Of a DNA stretch of 64,000 nt, positions 44,285-55,815 are shown one piece after another. The notes under the pieces were generated by a model. It worked only from the letters and a program-made list of their open reading frames with translations, had not been told where the DNA came from and ran no database searches. Source of the DNA: Enterobacter quasihormaechei. Its GTDB lineage: Bacteria; Pseudomonadota; Gammaproteobacteria; Enterobacterales; Enterobacteriaceae. The stretch's first letter is position 1, and each line of letters starts with the position of its first letter. The stretch is taken from contig NZ_SJON01000003.1 of NCBI RefSeq assembly GCF_004331385.1, positions 124,001-188,000 on the forward strand, written 5' to 3'. Both the position numbers and the translations under genes were made by a program.

Positions 44285-44360
44285 TGGTGGGTGATGACGG
44301 GCTCGAACCGCCGACCCCCTCCGTGTAAAGGAGATGCTCTACCAACTGAGCTAATCACCC
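44285..44360 (-). tRNA. valU: tRNA-Val(TAC), first copy, with variant acceptor pair
   Basis: A 76-base tRNA like the other two, but the acceptor stem reads GGGTGAT...ATCACCC, so pair 4-69 is T-A instead of C-G. The change is on both sides and keeps pairing. It is nearest the promoter. Confidence 0.96.
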
Positions 44361-44377
44361 CCGCTGTGTGGAGTCGC

Positions 44378-44405
44378 ATTATAGGGAGAGTTGAAAATGA
44401 GTCAA
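44378..44405 (-). promoter_or_regulatory. Promoter of the tRNA-Val/tRNA-Lys operon
   Basis: On the minus strand TTGACT-N16-TATAAT is followed by a GC-rich discriminator (GCGACTCC), the form typical of strong, stringently controlled tRNA promoters. It lies 18 bases before the first tRNA. Confidence 0.85.
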
Positions 44406-44525
44406 CGCATTTTCTAAAGTTTTTATTCGTTCGTCGTAAAATTAGTCAAAACGATCGCAAAACGGACTGTGGCGCATGATTTCTAAACAAAAACAGCAAT
44501 CTCGAACCGGATAAAGTTATCGACA

Positions 44526-44553
44526 TTGAGGAATCGGCCCACAGTGATAGAAT
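44526..44553 (+). promoter_or_regulatory. Candidate gltX promoter
   Basis: TTGAGG-N16-TAGAAT on the plus strand, with start expected near 44560, 59 bases before the gltX ATG. It is divergent from the tRNA operon promoter. Confidence 0.5.
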
Positions 44554-44618
44554 ATTGCCCATTGTTTTCTTCCCAGGATTTGCCGATTACCGGCATCTTT
44601 ATAACGTAAGGCCATTTC

Positions 44619-46034
44619 ATGAAAATCAAAACTCGCTTCGCGCCGAGCCCGACAGGCTATCTGCATGTCGGTGGTGCACGTACCGCTCTCTATTCCTGGC
44701 TTTTCGCACGCCACAACAAAGGTGAGTTTGTGCTGCGTATTGAAGACACCGATCTTGAGCGCTCAACGCCGGAAGCAATTGAAGCCATTATGGATGGGAT
44801 GAACTGGCTGAATCTGGAGTGGGACGAAGGCCCGTACTTCCAGACCAAACGTTTTGACCGCTATAACGACGTCATTGACGAGATGCTGGTCGCGGGCACG
44901 GCCTATAAGTGCTACTGCTCCAGAGAGCGTCTGGATGCACTGCGCGAAGAGCAAATGGCAAAAGGCGAAAAACCGCGTTATGACGGTCGTTGCCGTCACG
45001 ACCACAGCGAGCATGCTGCCGATGAGCCGTGCGTTGTGCGTTTTGCTAACCCGCAGGAAGGCTCTGTTATCTTTGATGACCAGATCCGCGGCCCGATCGA
45101 ATTCAGCAACCAGGAGCTGGATGATCTGATTATTCGTCGTACTGACGGATCGCCAACCTATAACTTCTGCGTAGTGGTGGACGACTGGGATATGGAAATC
45201 ACGCACGTGATCCGTGGTGAAGACCATATCAATAACACCCCGCGTCAGATCAACATCCTGAAAGCGCTGAACGCGCCGGTACCGGTGTACGCGCACGTAT
45301 CGATGATCAACGGTGACGACGGCAAAAAACTGTCCAAACGCCACGGCGCGGTGAGCGTAATGCAGTACCGTGATGACGGCTATCTGCCGGAAGCGCTGCT
45401 GAACTACCTGGTGCGTCTGGGCTGGGCCCATGGCGACCAGGAGATCTTCAGCCGCGAAGAGATGATCAACCTGTTCTCTCTGAACTCGGTGAGCAAATCC
45501 GCCAGCGCTTTCAACACCGACAAGCTGCTGTGGCTGAACCATCACTACATCAATACCATGCAGCCAGAATATGTGGCGACTTATCTGCAATGGCACATTG
45601 AGCAGGCAAACATCGATACCCGTACTGGCCCGGAACTGGCGGATCTGGTGAAACTGCTTGGCGAGCGTTGCAAAACGCTGAAAGAGATTGCCGAAAGCTG
45701 CCGCTATTTCTATGAAGAGTTTGACGCGTTCGACGCGGACGCGGCCAAGAAACACCTGCGTCCGGTTGCGCGTCAGCCGCTGGAAGTGGTGCGAGACAAG
45801 CTCGAAGCCATTACCGAATGGACAGCGGAAAATGTGCACCACGCGATTCAGGCTACTGCTGATGAGCTGGAAATTGGCATGGGTAAAGTCGGTATGCCGC
45901 TGCGCGTTGCGGTAACGGGGGCAGGCCAGTCTCCGGCGCTGGACGTGACCGTACATGCAATTGGTAAATCGCGTAGCGTTGCGCGCATCAACAAGGCGCT
46001 AGGCTTTATCGCTGAGCGCGAAAGCCAGCAGTAA
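44619..46034 (+). CDS. gltX: Glutamyl-tRNA synthetase
   Basis: GltX charges tRNA-Glu with glutamate. The 471-residue product is a class I synthetase: the HIGH-type motif is [11 protein letters not shown] (His16) and the KMSKS-type motif is K-L-S-K-R near residue 237. The zinc-binding element Y-K-C-Y-C-S...R-Y-D-G-R-C-R-H (near residues 96-125) is intact. The C-terminal anticodon-binding domain is complete. A terminator follows. Confidence 0.98.
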   Translation: MKIKTRFAPSPTGYLHVGGARTALYSWLFARHNKGEFVLRIEDTDLERSTPEAIEAIMDGMNWLNLEWDEGPYFQTKRFDRYNDVIDEMLVAGTAYKCYCSRERLDALREEQMAKGEKPRYDGRCRHDHSEHAADEPCVVRFANPQEGSVIFDDQIRGPIEFSNQELDDLIIRRTDGSPTYNFCVVVDDWDMEITHVIRGEDHINNTPRQINILKALNAPVPVYAHVSMINGDDGKKLSKRHGAVSVMQYRDDGYLPEALLNYLVRLGWAHGDQEIFSREEMINLFSLNSVSKSASAFNTDKLLWLNHHYINTMQPEYVATYLQWHIEQANIDTRTGPELADLVKLLGERCKTLKEIAESCRYFYEEFDAFDADAAKKHLRPVARQPLEVVRDKLEAITEWTAENVHHAIQATADELEIGMGKVGMPLRVAVTGAGQSPALDVTVHAIGKSRSVARINKALGFIAERESQQ

Positions 46035-46053
46035 TGCCCGCGTAATACACATA

Positions 46054-46080
46054 ACGGCAGGGTGACCTGCCGTTTTTTTT
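46054..46080 (+). terminator. Terminator after gltX
   Basis: ACGGCAGG-gtga-CCTGCCGT followed by TTTTTTT is a perfect 8-bp stem, 20 bases beyond the gltX stop and just before the convergent yfeD. Confidence 0.9.
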
Positions 46081-46085
46081 GCCTG

Positions 46086-46472
46086 TTATTCAGCAATACC
46101 AAGACGCGTAAGGAAACCCTGCAAACCTTCACGCGCGAGCAGTGCGCGCAAACGTTCCTGTTCGACAGCCGTCATGTTTTCCAGCGAGTCGATGATTTGT
46201 GGAAGCAGGCTGGGTGAGGTCGCCACGCCATAGAGGGAAGGGCTTTCCGCAACGTGGTAAACAGCCTGACGGTTACGCATGGCGGGAAGGCTTATGATGT
46301 GCTCCTTCACGTGCGCATCAATGCATATCACCCGCGCTCTTCCGCCTTTAACACCATTAATCCCCTCCGTTTTCCATCCTTTTTGTCGTATCCAGCGATT
46401 AACGGTCTGTCGGGCTACGCCCAGACTGTCCGCCAGCTCTTCCGTGGTCATTTTGCTGCGTAATCTTTTCAT
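46086..46472 (-). CDS. yfeD: YfeD, helix-turn-helix protein (DUF1323/YfeC-like)
   Basis: A 128-residue protein with an N-terminal helix-turn-helix (about 7-31: T-T-E-E-L-A-D-S-L-G-V-A-R-Q-T-V-N-R-W-I) and a C-terminal acidic helical region ending L-L-A-R-E-G-L-Q-G-F-L. It is a paralogue of YfeC, one base downstream of it on the same strand. DNA binding is inferred from the fold; targets are unknown. It is somewhat less conserved than its neighbours relative to E. coli. Confidence 0.9.
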   Translation of the reverse strand: MKRLRSKMTTEELADSLGVARQTVNRWIRQKGWKTEGINGVKGGRARVICIDAHVKEHIISLPAMRNRQAVYHVAESPSLYGVATSPSLLPQIIDSLENMTAVEQERLRALLAREGLQGFLTRLGIAE

Positions 46473-46473
46473 A

Positions 46474-46836
46474 TTAGCGTTGGTCGCGAATCCCTAAGCG
46501 TTGTAACAATCCGGTAATCCCTTCCCGCAGTAACAGCGATGTCATCTGCTTTTGCTCATCCGGCGTCATTTCATTCGCCAGCGTCATGAGCAGGGCGTGA
46601 AGTGAACCGTCGTGGTACGCCTTATCTGGCATTTCCGGCGACTCTGTCACCCTGCGTGCGCTGCGAATAAAGTCGCGCACTTTTTCATTGACGTGTACCA
46701 GACGCGCCTTGCCACCCTGAACGCCTGGTTTTGGCGATGTAATCCAACCCTCTTTACGTACCCATTTATTGATGGTCTGTCGGCTATAGCCAGTCAGCAG
46801 GGCTAACTCTTCTGGCGTCATTCGTTCCTTGATCAT
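46474..46836 (-). CDS. yfeC: YfeC, helix-turn-helix protein (DUF1323)
   Basis: A 120-residue protein with an N-terminal helix-turn-helix (about 6-30: T-P-E-E-L-A-L-L-T-G-Y-S-R-Q-T-I-N-K-W-V), the basic loop G-G-K-A-R-L-V-H-V-N and a C-terminal helix L-L-L-R-E-G-I-T-G-L-L. It lies first in yfeC-yfeD. Both paralogues keep the same three blocks, so they probably arose by tandem duplication. Targets unknown. Confidence 0.9.
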   Translation of the reverse strand: MIKERMTPEELALLTGYSRQTINKWVRKEGWITSPKPGVQGGKARLVHVNEKVRDFIRSARRVTESPEMPDKAYHDGSLHALLMTLANEMTPDEQKQMTSLLLREGITGLLQRLGIRDQR

Positions 46837-46995
46837 ACAATTTCCTGAATATCTGTGGGGTTAATTAGTGGTTCATTTTATAGCACCGTTTTACGTGAAA
46901 ACGTGACAAGCTTAACTCCTGGCTGCGAGCAGGCTCGCAAAGTGATTCATTTGCATGATTTTTCGGCGGTTGAAAGGCGGAGGCTGAATTTGCCG

Positions 46996-47024
46996 TTGAC
47001 ACGTTGCGGCGGAATTCATATTAT
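46996..47024 (+). promoter_or_regulatory. Promoter of the two tRNA-Ala genes
   Basis: TTGACA-N17-TATTAT followed by the GC discriminator GCCGCCC, 29 bases before the first tRNA-Ala. Near-consensus and typical of stable RNA promoters. Confidence 0.88.
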
Positions 47025-47053
47025 GCCGCCCGTCAACATGACAGCTTTACGAT

Positions 47054-47129
47054 GGGGCTATAGCTCAGCTGGGAGAGCGCCTGCATGGCATGCAGGAGGT
47101 CAGCGGTTCGATCCCGCTTAGCTCCACCA
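47054..47129 (+). tRNA. alaX: tRNA-Ala(GGC), first copy
   Basis: A 76-base cloverleaf starting GGGGCTATAGCTCAGC, anticodon GGC within GCATGGCATGC, T-arm GGTTCGATCCC and encoded CCA. The anticodon stem begins CCTGC. Confidence 0.97.
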
Positions 47130-47170
47130 AACTCTGAACCCAACAGAGTGCGGTAGGTAAAGTAACATGT

Positions 47171-47246
<76 letters not shown>

Positions 47247-47255
47247 AAATTTAAA

Positions 47256-47283
47256 CCCTCGTCGCAAGACGGGGGTTTTTTTA
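47256..47283 (+). terminator. Terminator of the tRNA-Ala operon
   Basis: CCCTCGTC-gcaa-GACGGGGG followed by TTTTTTTAT, 9 bases past the second tRNA-Ala. One G-T wobble in the stem. Confidence 0.85.
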
Positions 47284-47457
47284 TATCTTGTAAAATGTTT
47301 AGACTCTTTTTGTTGCCAGCAATGTCGTTTTCTATACATCACCTCAATCCAAATCAATAAACAAGTCTATAAATAGACCTGAACTTGATTCGTGTAATTA
47401 ATAAACCTATTATCCATCCGGTCAATAAGACGATGGTTAAATAGATCACACGGATTA

Positions 47458-49647
47458 ATGAATAGAAAAATTTACAATAATGTAAAAATATTTATGATTG
47501 CCCTGGCGCTAAGCCTGATTGCGATCCCCTTTTCCCGTTATATCTCCCCGCGCGCTATCGTCAACGAAAATGATGTTTATTTAGCGTGGTTGCCCTTGAG
47601 CGCCATGCTCGCCATCGTGTTGTTATTTGGACGTCGGGCAATCATTCCTTTACTGATTAGTTTTAGTGTTACTAACATTTATTACTTTGATTTAGCATTA
47701 CTACAATCTTCCGTGTTATTACTTTGTCAGACGTTTGCCGTCTTTGCGGCCTGTGGCGTTATCCGCCTGATGCTGGGCAAGCGCTGGCGACACAGCATGC
47801 CGAATAAGTACATCGGTATACGTATTTTCTGGCTCGGATTTATGGTTCCTGTAGGCATCAAATTATCGATGTATCTGGCTGGATATTTATTTGATTTCCC
47901 GGTGACAATCTCCTCCTATTTCGGCGAAGGCTCTGCAATTTATAACGTTATCGATATTCAAAGCCTGATTTGTGCCGCCCTGATTTTCACCATGATGTTC
48001 TATTACCCGTTAAGAATGATAATTAATCCCCGGTATGCCCGAACATTCTGGCGGCGAAGTGTGAAGCCCCTCTTTTGTCACAAAAAAGCGTTATTTATCG
48101 TTGTGTGGCTGATGCTGTTGGTCTCGATGATCGCTATTTTGTGCGCGCCTTTCGAGTCACAGTTTATAGCTGGTTATTTGATGCCAATCGTTTTTATTCT
48201 TTTTACCCTGGGGATTGGTCGTCTGAGCTATTCGCTCATCTCTTTGCTCTGGGCGGCTTCGGCGCTCATGCTGTTGACCTACAATTATAATTTTCTCAAT
48301 GGCGTTGAATCGGGTCACTCACTTTCCTTTATCCTGTCGGTGCTCATCTCTTTCGCCATCTGCCTGCTTTACATGTCACGGATCTTCCAGAAAAGTGAAT
48401 GGCTGAAACAGGGATGGCAGGAGAGGGCGCTTACCGATCCGCTCACCGGTCTGCCTAACATTCGTGCGCTGGAAGTTTTTCTTCAGCACCATCCTGAGGC
48501 TAAAGTCTGCTGCCTGCGCCTGGATAATCTGGAATTCCTGAGCCGTCACTACGGCATCCTCATGCGCGTGCACTGTAAAAAGATGATCACCGCGTCGCTG
48601 CAACCGCTATTGCAAAAAGACGAGAAGCTCTTCCAGCTACCGGGCAGCGAGCTGGTGGTGGTCTTGCTGGGGCCGGGCACGGCTGAGCGCCTGCAATATA
48701 TGGTTGATCAACTGAACAGCCGTAAGATTACCTGGAACAAGACCGAGCTCGACATTGAGTTTGGTGCCTCCTGGGGGGAAGTGCCGGATGGGGAAAGCCT
48801 GCACCACACGCTGGGTCAGCTGAGCTGGCTGTCCGAGCAATCCTGTGGCGGGCATAACGTTCTGGCGTTAACCAACAGTCTGGATGATGTCTCTGGTCAG
48901 ACGACGGACAGGGTGCTAATGCTGGCCCGCATAAAACGCGCCCTTGATATCGGCGGTCTTCACCTTTACGCCCAGCCAATCCACAACGCGCGCGGGGAAG
49001 GGTATTTTGAAATCCTCTCCAGGCTGGAAAGCGATGGCGAGATCATCACCCCTGACCGCTTTATTCCGCTGATTGCTCAGTTCAACCTGAGCCACCGGTT
49101 TGACCTGAACGTACTGGAAAAATTGCTGATGTGGATGCGCAGCCATCCGTCCGGACGTGCAGGAACGCGCTTCTCCGTCAATCTGATGCCGCTGACGCTG
49201 ATGCAAAATGAAATTGCGGCTGAGATCATTGCCCTTTTTGAACGCTACGCTATTGCGCCGCAAGATATCATCATTGAGATCACCGAGGAACAGGCTTTCT
49301 CTGACTCGGGAAGCAGCATCAAAAATATCCAGCAGCTGCGTGATTACGGCTTCCGTATTGCCATAGACGACTTTGGTACCGGCTATGCCAACTTTGAGCG
49401 CCTGAAGCGGCTGGAGGCCGATATCATTAAGATCGATGGCAGCTTCGTGAAAGATATCTGCACCGACAGCATGGATGCGATGATCGTGCAGTCCATTTGC
49501 AACATGGCAAAAACGAAATCGCTGTGTGTGGTGGCTGAATATGTGGAAACGGCTGAACAACGCGAAATGTTGCTGCGATTTGGCGTAGATTATTTGCAGG
49601 GCTATTTGATTGGTAAACCCCAGCCTCTGACGGCGCTGGAAGCATAA
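47458..49647 (+). CDS. pdeA: Membrane-bound cyclic-di-GMP phosphodiesterase PdeA (YfeA)
   Basis: A 729-residue protein, the same length as E. coli YfeA. It has an N-terminal MASE1 sensor region with about eight membrane helices (residues 10-310), a GGDEF domain (about 320-460) and an EAL domain (about 470-725). The GGDEF signature is lost (P-G-S-E-L), so no cyclase activity is expected; the EAL domain has E-I-L at the signature, with I-E-I-T-E-E and D-D-F-G-T-G-Y-A intact, consistent with c-di-GMP hydrolysis. The N-terminal half diverges markedly from E. coli. Confidence 0.92.
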   Translation: MNRKIYNNVKIFMIALALSLIAIPFSRYISPRAIVNENDVYLAWLPLSAMLAIVLLFGRRAIIPLLISFSVTNIYYFDLALLQSSVLLLCQTFAVFAACGVIRLMLGKRWRHSMPNKYIGIRIFWLGFMVPVGIKLSMYLAGYLFDFPVTISSYFGEGSAIYNVIDIQSLICAALIFTMMFYYPLRMIINPRYARTFWRRSVKPLFCHKKALFIVVWLMLLVSMIAILCAPFESQFIAGYLMPIVFILFTLGIGRLSYSLISLLWAASALMLLTYNYNFLNGVESGHSLSFILSVLISFAICLLYMSRIFQKSEWLKQGWQERALTDPLTGLPNIRALEVFLQHHPEAKVCCLRLDNLEFLSRHYGILMRVHCKKMITASLQPLLQKDEKLFQLPGSELVVVLLGPGTAERLQYMVDQLNSRKITWNKTELDIEFGASWGEVPDGESLHHTLGQLSWLSEQSCGGHNVLALTNSLDDVSGQTTDRVLMLARIKRALDIGGLHLYAQPIHNARGEGYFEILSRLESDGEIITPDRFIPLIAQFNLSHRFDLNVLEKLLMWMRSHPSGRAGTRFSVNLMPLTLMQNEIAAEIIALFERYAIAPQDIIIEITEEQAFSDSGSSIKNIQQLRDYGFRIAIDDFGTGYANFERLKRLEADIIKIDGSFVKDICTDSMDAMIVQSICNMAKTKSLCVVAEYVETAEQREMLLRFGVDYLQGYLIGKPQPLTALEA

Positions 49648-49648
49648 A

Positions 49649-49676
49649 AAAACCGGGAGCGATGGCTCCCGGTTTT
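49649..49676. terminator. Bidirectional terminator between pdeA and nupC
   Basis: AAAACCGGGAGC-gatg-GCTCCCGGTTTT is a 12-bp perfect stem with A/T flanks between convergent genes. Confidence 0.9.
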
Positions 49677-49692
49677 CGTTCAGCGGTATGAA

Positions 49693-50880
49693 TTACAGGA
49701 CCAGTGCCGCGATAGAGGCAGACAGGACGCTCACCAGCGTTGAACCGTAAACCAGCTTCAGGCCAAAGCGAGACACCACGTTACCCTGCTCTTCGTTCAG
49801 GCCTTTAATCGCGCCAGCGATGATACCGATGGAAGAGAAGTTCGCGAAGGAGACCAGGAAGACGGACAGGATCCCTTCCGCGCGGGGGGAGAGCGTGCTG
49901 GCAATCTTCTGGAGATCCATCATCGCCACGAATTCGTTGGATACCAGTTTCGTTGCCATGATGCTGCCCACCTGCAACGCTTCGTGAGCAGGTACACCCA
50001 TCACCCAGGCAACCGGGTAGAAGATATAGCCCAGAATGCCCTGGAAGGAGATACCCAGTACGGCCGCAAACAGGGCGTTCAGCGCAGCGATCAGCGCGAT
50101 AAAGCCAATCAGCATCGCGGCAACGATAACCGCAACCTTGAAACCAGCCAGAATGTATTCACCCAGCATTTCGAAGAAGCTCTGTCCCTCGTGCAGGTTT
50201 GACATCTGGATGTTCTCTTCGCTGGCATCCACACGGTACGGGTTAATCAACGAAAGGACGATAAAGGTGCTGAACATGTTCAGAACCAGCGCCGCAACCA
50301 CGTATTTAGGTTCCAGCATGGTCATATACGCGCCCACGATAGACATGGAAACGGTAGACATTGCGGTCGCCGCCATGGTGTACATGCGGTTGCGGGACAT
50401 CTTACCGAGGATATCTTTATACGCAATGAAGTTCTCAGACTGACCGAGGATCAGCGAGCTGACTGCGTTGAAGGACTCCAGCTTGCCCATGCCGTTAACT
50501 TTAGATAACAGGAAGCCGATCGCACGGATAACCACCGGCAGAACACGGATGTGCTGGAGGATACCGATCAGGGCAGAGATGAAGACGATAGGGCAGAGCA
50601 CTTTCAGGAAGAAGAAGGCCAGACCCTGATCGTTCATGTTGCCAAAGACAAAGTTTGTCCCTTCGTTGGCAAATCCGAGCAGTTTTTCGAACATTTCGGA
50701 GAAGCCTTTCACGAAGCCGAGGCCTACGTTGGAGTTCAGGAAGAACCACGCAAGTAAAACTTCAATGACCAGCAGCTGGACAACATAGCGAATACGAATA
50801 TTTTTGCGGTCTGTGCTGACCAGCAATGCGAGTGCAGTAACGACAACGAGTGCCAGGACAAAATGAAGGACGCGGTCCAT
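49693..50880 (-). CDS. nupC: Nucleoside:proton symporter NupC
   Basis: NupC takes up pyrimidine nucleosides and adenosine with protons across the inner membrane. The 395-residue product belongs to the concentrative nucleoside transporter family. Visible family segments are [12 protein letters not shown], the G-Q-S-E-N-F-I-A-Y region and [11 protein letters not shown]. Compared with E. coli (400 residues) a 5-residue stretch is missing in the loop before I-S-F-Q-G-I-L-G-Y. Control by CRP and CytR is known in E. coli; CRP-like sites lie upstream. Confidence 0.95.
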   Translation of the reverse strand: MDRVLHFVLALVVVTALALLVSTDRKNIRIRYVVQLLVIEVLLAWFFLNSNVGLGFVKGFSEMFEKLLGFANEGTNFVFGNMNDQGLAFFFLKVLCPIVFISALIGILQHIRVLPVVIRAIGFLLSKVNGMGKLESFNAVSSLILGQSENFIAYKDILGKMSRNRMYTMAATAMSTVSMSIVGAYMTMLEPKYVVAALVLNMFSTFIVLSLINPYRVDASEENIQMSNLHEGQSFFEMLGEYILAGFKVAVIVAAMLIGFIALIAALNALFAAVLGISFQGILGYIFYPVAWVMGVPAHEALQVGSIMATKLVSNEFVAMMDLQKIASTLSPRAEGILSVFLVSFANFSSIGIIAGAIKGLNEEQGNVVSRFGLKLVYGSTLVSVLSASIAALVL

Positions 50881-50975
50881 ATTTGCTCCAAATATGAGGC
50901 AGGTTTAATTTCCGTGCACATTCTATGTAACAAGCACAAAGAAAACGAGATCAAGCCCACACTATAGTTACATCC

Positions 50976-50991
50976 TGTGACGAGTCTCAAA
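50976..50991. promoter_or_regulatory. CRP-like site upstream of nupC
   Basis: TGTGA-cgagtc-TCAAA matches 9 of 10 conserved positions of TGTGA-N6-TCACA. It lies about 100 bases before the nupC start. Confidence 0.5.
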
Positions 50992-51089
50992 AATAGTGAT
51001 CAACAATACATTTTTGTTATGTTAGGTAAATGAGTGAAAAGTTAAGTTTGTGTGCTACGCTTCACAAATGTCTGCGCATTTTCACATTC

Positions 51090-51105
51090 TGTGACCTTGC
51101 TCCAC
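51090..51105. promoter_or_regulatory. Second CRP-like site in the nupC-mntH region
   Basis: TGTGA-ccttgc-TCCAC matches 8 of 10 conserved CRP positions. With the site at 50976 it would give the paired arrangement seen at CRP/CytR promoters. Confidence 0.35.
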
Positions 51106-51164
51106 CTGCCTGTCTATTGTTCCTGACTATCAGAGAAATCATGTTAACCATTACAAATGAACTT

Positions 51165-51183
51165 GATAATCATTCTCATTTTG
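51165..51183 (+). promoter_or_regulatory. Fur box upstream of mntH
   Basis: GATAATCATTCTCATTTTG matches 14 of 19 positions of the Fur consensus GATAATGATAATCATTATC. mntH is repressed by Fur with iron in E. coli. Confidence 0.65.
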
Positions 51184-51191
51184 ATAGCATA

Positions 51192-52464
<1,273 letters not shown>

Positions 52465-52467
52465 AAG

Positions 52468-52493
52468 AAAAAGGAGCCGTGAGGCTCCTTTTT
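52468..52493. terminator. Bidirectional terminator between mntH and ypeC
   Basis: AAAAAGGAGCC-gtga-GGCTCCTTTTT: an 8-bp GC stem flanked by A and T runs. Confidence 0.88.
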
Positions 52494-52497
52494 GCTG

Positions 52498-52845
52498 TTA
52501 ATGATGATGGCCGTGACCGTGGCCCCTGCCTTTACCATGGCCTCTGCCGCCGCGGTGGTCGTCACGATCGTGCCAGCCTTCGCGGTAGCCGCGTTCGTAG
52601 GCCTTACGCTTATCCCAGCCACGGTGATAGCCGTTATCGTGTTTCCACCAGCGGTTTTTACGCCACTCATAATGGCGGTGCCAGTAGTCACGGTCGCGCC
52701 AGCCGCCGCCGTCCCAGTAGTTACCGTAATTGTCGCGATCGCCAATTTGTAATTTTATCGATGGCAACAGGGTGATTTCGCCAGCGTTGGCGACCAGCGG
52801 GGCCGAAGCCAGTAATACCGCTGCAAGAATCAGTGACCTGAACAT
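52498..52845 (-). CDS. ypeC: YpeC, small secreted DUF2502 protein with His-rich tail
   Basis: A 115-residue protein with a signal peptide (about 1-21, cleavage after A-N-A), so probably periplasmic. The mature part is very rich in Trp, Arg, Asp and His ([17 protein letters not shown]) and ends in a Gly/His tail (G-H-G-H-G-H-H-H). ATG 52845 has GAAGGAG 6 bases upstream; an in-frame GTG at 52860 overlaps that site. The tail could bind metal, which is notable beside mntH, but no function is known. Confidence 0.9.
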   Translation of the reverse strand: MFRSLILAAVLLASAPLVANAGEITLLPSIKLQIGDRDNYGNYWDGGGWRDRDYWHRHYEWRKNRWWKHDNGYHRGWDKRKAYERGYREGWHDRDDHRGGRGHGKGRGHGHGHHH

Positions 52846-52971
52846 ACTCTTCTCCTTCACGATCGGGGCCGCTGTGCGACCTGTTAACGCAATTTTACGA
52901 GTTGGTAAACATTCGTTTCATCGCCTCAACTCCTAAATCATGAAGGAGAGCACTTTTTGCTAAAAGTAATG

Positions 52972-53970
52972 TTAATCGGAACTGGACAGGATCGCTTCTA
53001 TCGTCTTCAGCTCGTCTGCGGAGAAATGACAATTTTCAAGCATGCCTGCTGCATCATCAATTTGCCCGGTTTTGCTTGCGCCGATGAGCACTGACGTCAC
53101 CGTATCGTGACGCAGTATCCAGGCCAGCGCCATTTGCGACAGCTTTTGCCCCCGGCTTTGCGCCAGCGCGTTCAGCTTACGCACTTTTTCCAGCTTATTG
53201 TCGGTGATTTGCTCCGGATTAAGGAACTTACTGCCGCTTGCCGCGCGAGAATCTGCCGGGATGCCGTTCAGATAGCGATCGGTCAACTATCCACCGGCCA
53301 GCGGAGAGAAGGGGATACATCCCACCCCTTTTTGTTGCAATACCTCCAGCAAACCCGCTTCAGGCGCACGTTCAAACATGGAGTACTTCGGCTGGTGGAT
53401 GAGACACGGCGTGCCCAGATCCTCCAGTATTTCAATCGCCTGTCGTGCCAGTTCTGCCGGGTAGTTGGACAGACCAATGTACAGCGCCTTGCCCTGACGC
53501 ACCACGTGGTCAAGCGCTTTCATGGTTTCACGCAGCGGCGTTTGGGGATCGGGGCGATGGTGATAGAAAATATCAACGTACTCAAGCCCCATACGCCTGA
53601 GGCTTTGATCCAGGCTGGCGATCAGGTATTTACGCGAGCCCCAGTCGCCGTAAGGCCCGTCCCACATGGTGTAGCCCGCTTTGGTGGAGATAATCAGCTC
53701 ATCGCGCCAGGGCAGGAAATCCTCCTGCAAAATGCGACCAAAATTACGTTCGGCCGACCCAGGAGGCGGGCCGTAATTATTGGCAAGGTCAAAATGCGTA
53801 ATACCCAAATCGAACGCGCGCTGTAAAAGTTGACGGCTGTTTTCGAGCAGCGTCGCGTCGCCAAAATTATGCCACAGCCCCAGCGAGATGGCGGGAAGCT
53901 TGAGGCCGCTTTGTCCACAGCGGCGATACTGCATTGTCTGATAACGATTTTTGTCAGGTTGATAACCCAT
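52972..53970 (-). pseudogene. Aldo/keto reductase (YghZ-like) interrupted by an in-frame amber codon
   Basis: Two adjacent frames form one 332-codon aldo/keto reductase in the same register, split only by TAG at 53287-53289 (residue 228), where relatives have a leucine or similar residue in L-A-x-G-L-L-T. The N-terminal part has the tetrad residues: Asp and Tyr in F-D-L-A-N-N-Y-G, Lys in I-S-T-K-A-G-Y, His in F-Y-H-H-R-P-D. The C-terminal part (V-T-S-V-L-I-G-A-S) carries the NADP-binding end. The closest relative I recognise is YghZ (L-glyceraldehyde-3-phosphate reductase). A TTG directly after TAG could allow re-initiation. It may be a recent pseudogene or a base error. Start ATG 53970 has AGAGG upstream. 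Confidence 0.8.
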
Positions 53971-54002
53971 TGGCGAGACCTCTGGCGCTGAAAAGAAAAA
54001 TC

Positions 54003-54020
54003 AGTGTATACGTTTACACT
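54003..54020. promoter_or_regulatory. Palindromic operator candidate between the aldo/keto reductase gene and ipdC
   Basis: AGTGTA-TACGTT-TACACT has perfect 6-bp arms around a 6-base centre. It lies 33 bases upstream of the reductase start and 137 before ipdC, in the divergent control region. The cognate regulator is not identified. Confidence 0.5.
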
Positions 54021-54054
54021 CACCCGAAGAAAATGAGCATAGCTCAGCTTTTTT

Positions 54055-54072
54055 CGTAAAGCATTCTTTCCA
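54055..54072. promoter_or_regulatory. TyrR-like box upstream of ipdC
   Basis: CGTAAA-gcattc-TTTCCA matches 10 of 12 positions of the TyrR box TGTAAA-N6-TTTACA and keeps the essential G and C. TyrR activates ipdC in Enterobacter cloacae. Binding here is inferred. Confidence 0.5.
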
Positions 54073-54093
54073 TTCTCGACTTCTCGCCATTTC

Positions 54094-54121
54094 TGGACAG
54101 GCTTCACGCTTATTTAATACT
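54094..54121 (+). promoter_or_regulatory. Candidate ipdC promoter
   Basis: TGGACA-N16-AATACT on the plus strand, with the TyrR-like box about 60 bases upstream of the expected start. No stronger promoter is seen before ipdC. Confidence 0.4.
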
Positions 54122-54129
54122 CAGAGTGA

Positions 54130-55815
<1,686 letters not shown>

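Noticed and set aside
44177..44479. A 100-codon frame across the tRNA-Val genes
   Set aside because: It is the reverse strand of two tRNA genes. Peptides with repeats such as R-R-P-P-P-C-K-G-D-A are a known annotation artefact of tRNA-Val.
44763..45956. A 397-codon open frame antisense to gltX
   Set aside because: Same cause: a shadow frame of a well-conserved gene; no ribosome site and no family resemblance.
52972..53286. The C-terminal aldo/keto reductase piece as an independent small gene
   Set aside because: It is in register with the upstream piece, lacks a ribosome site and has no complete domain by itself.
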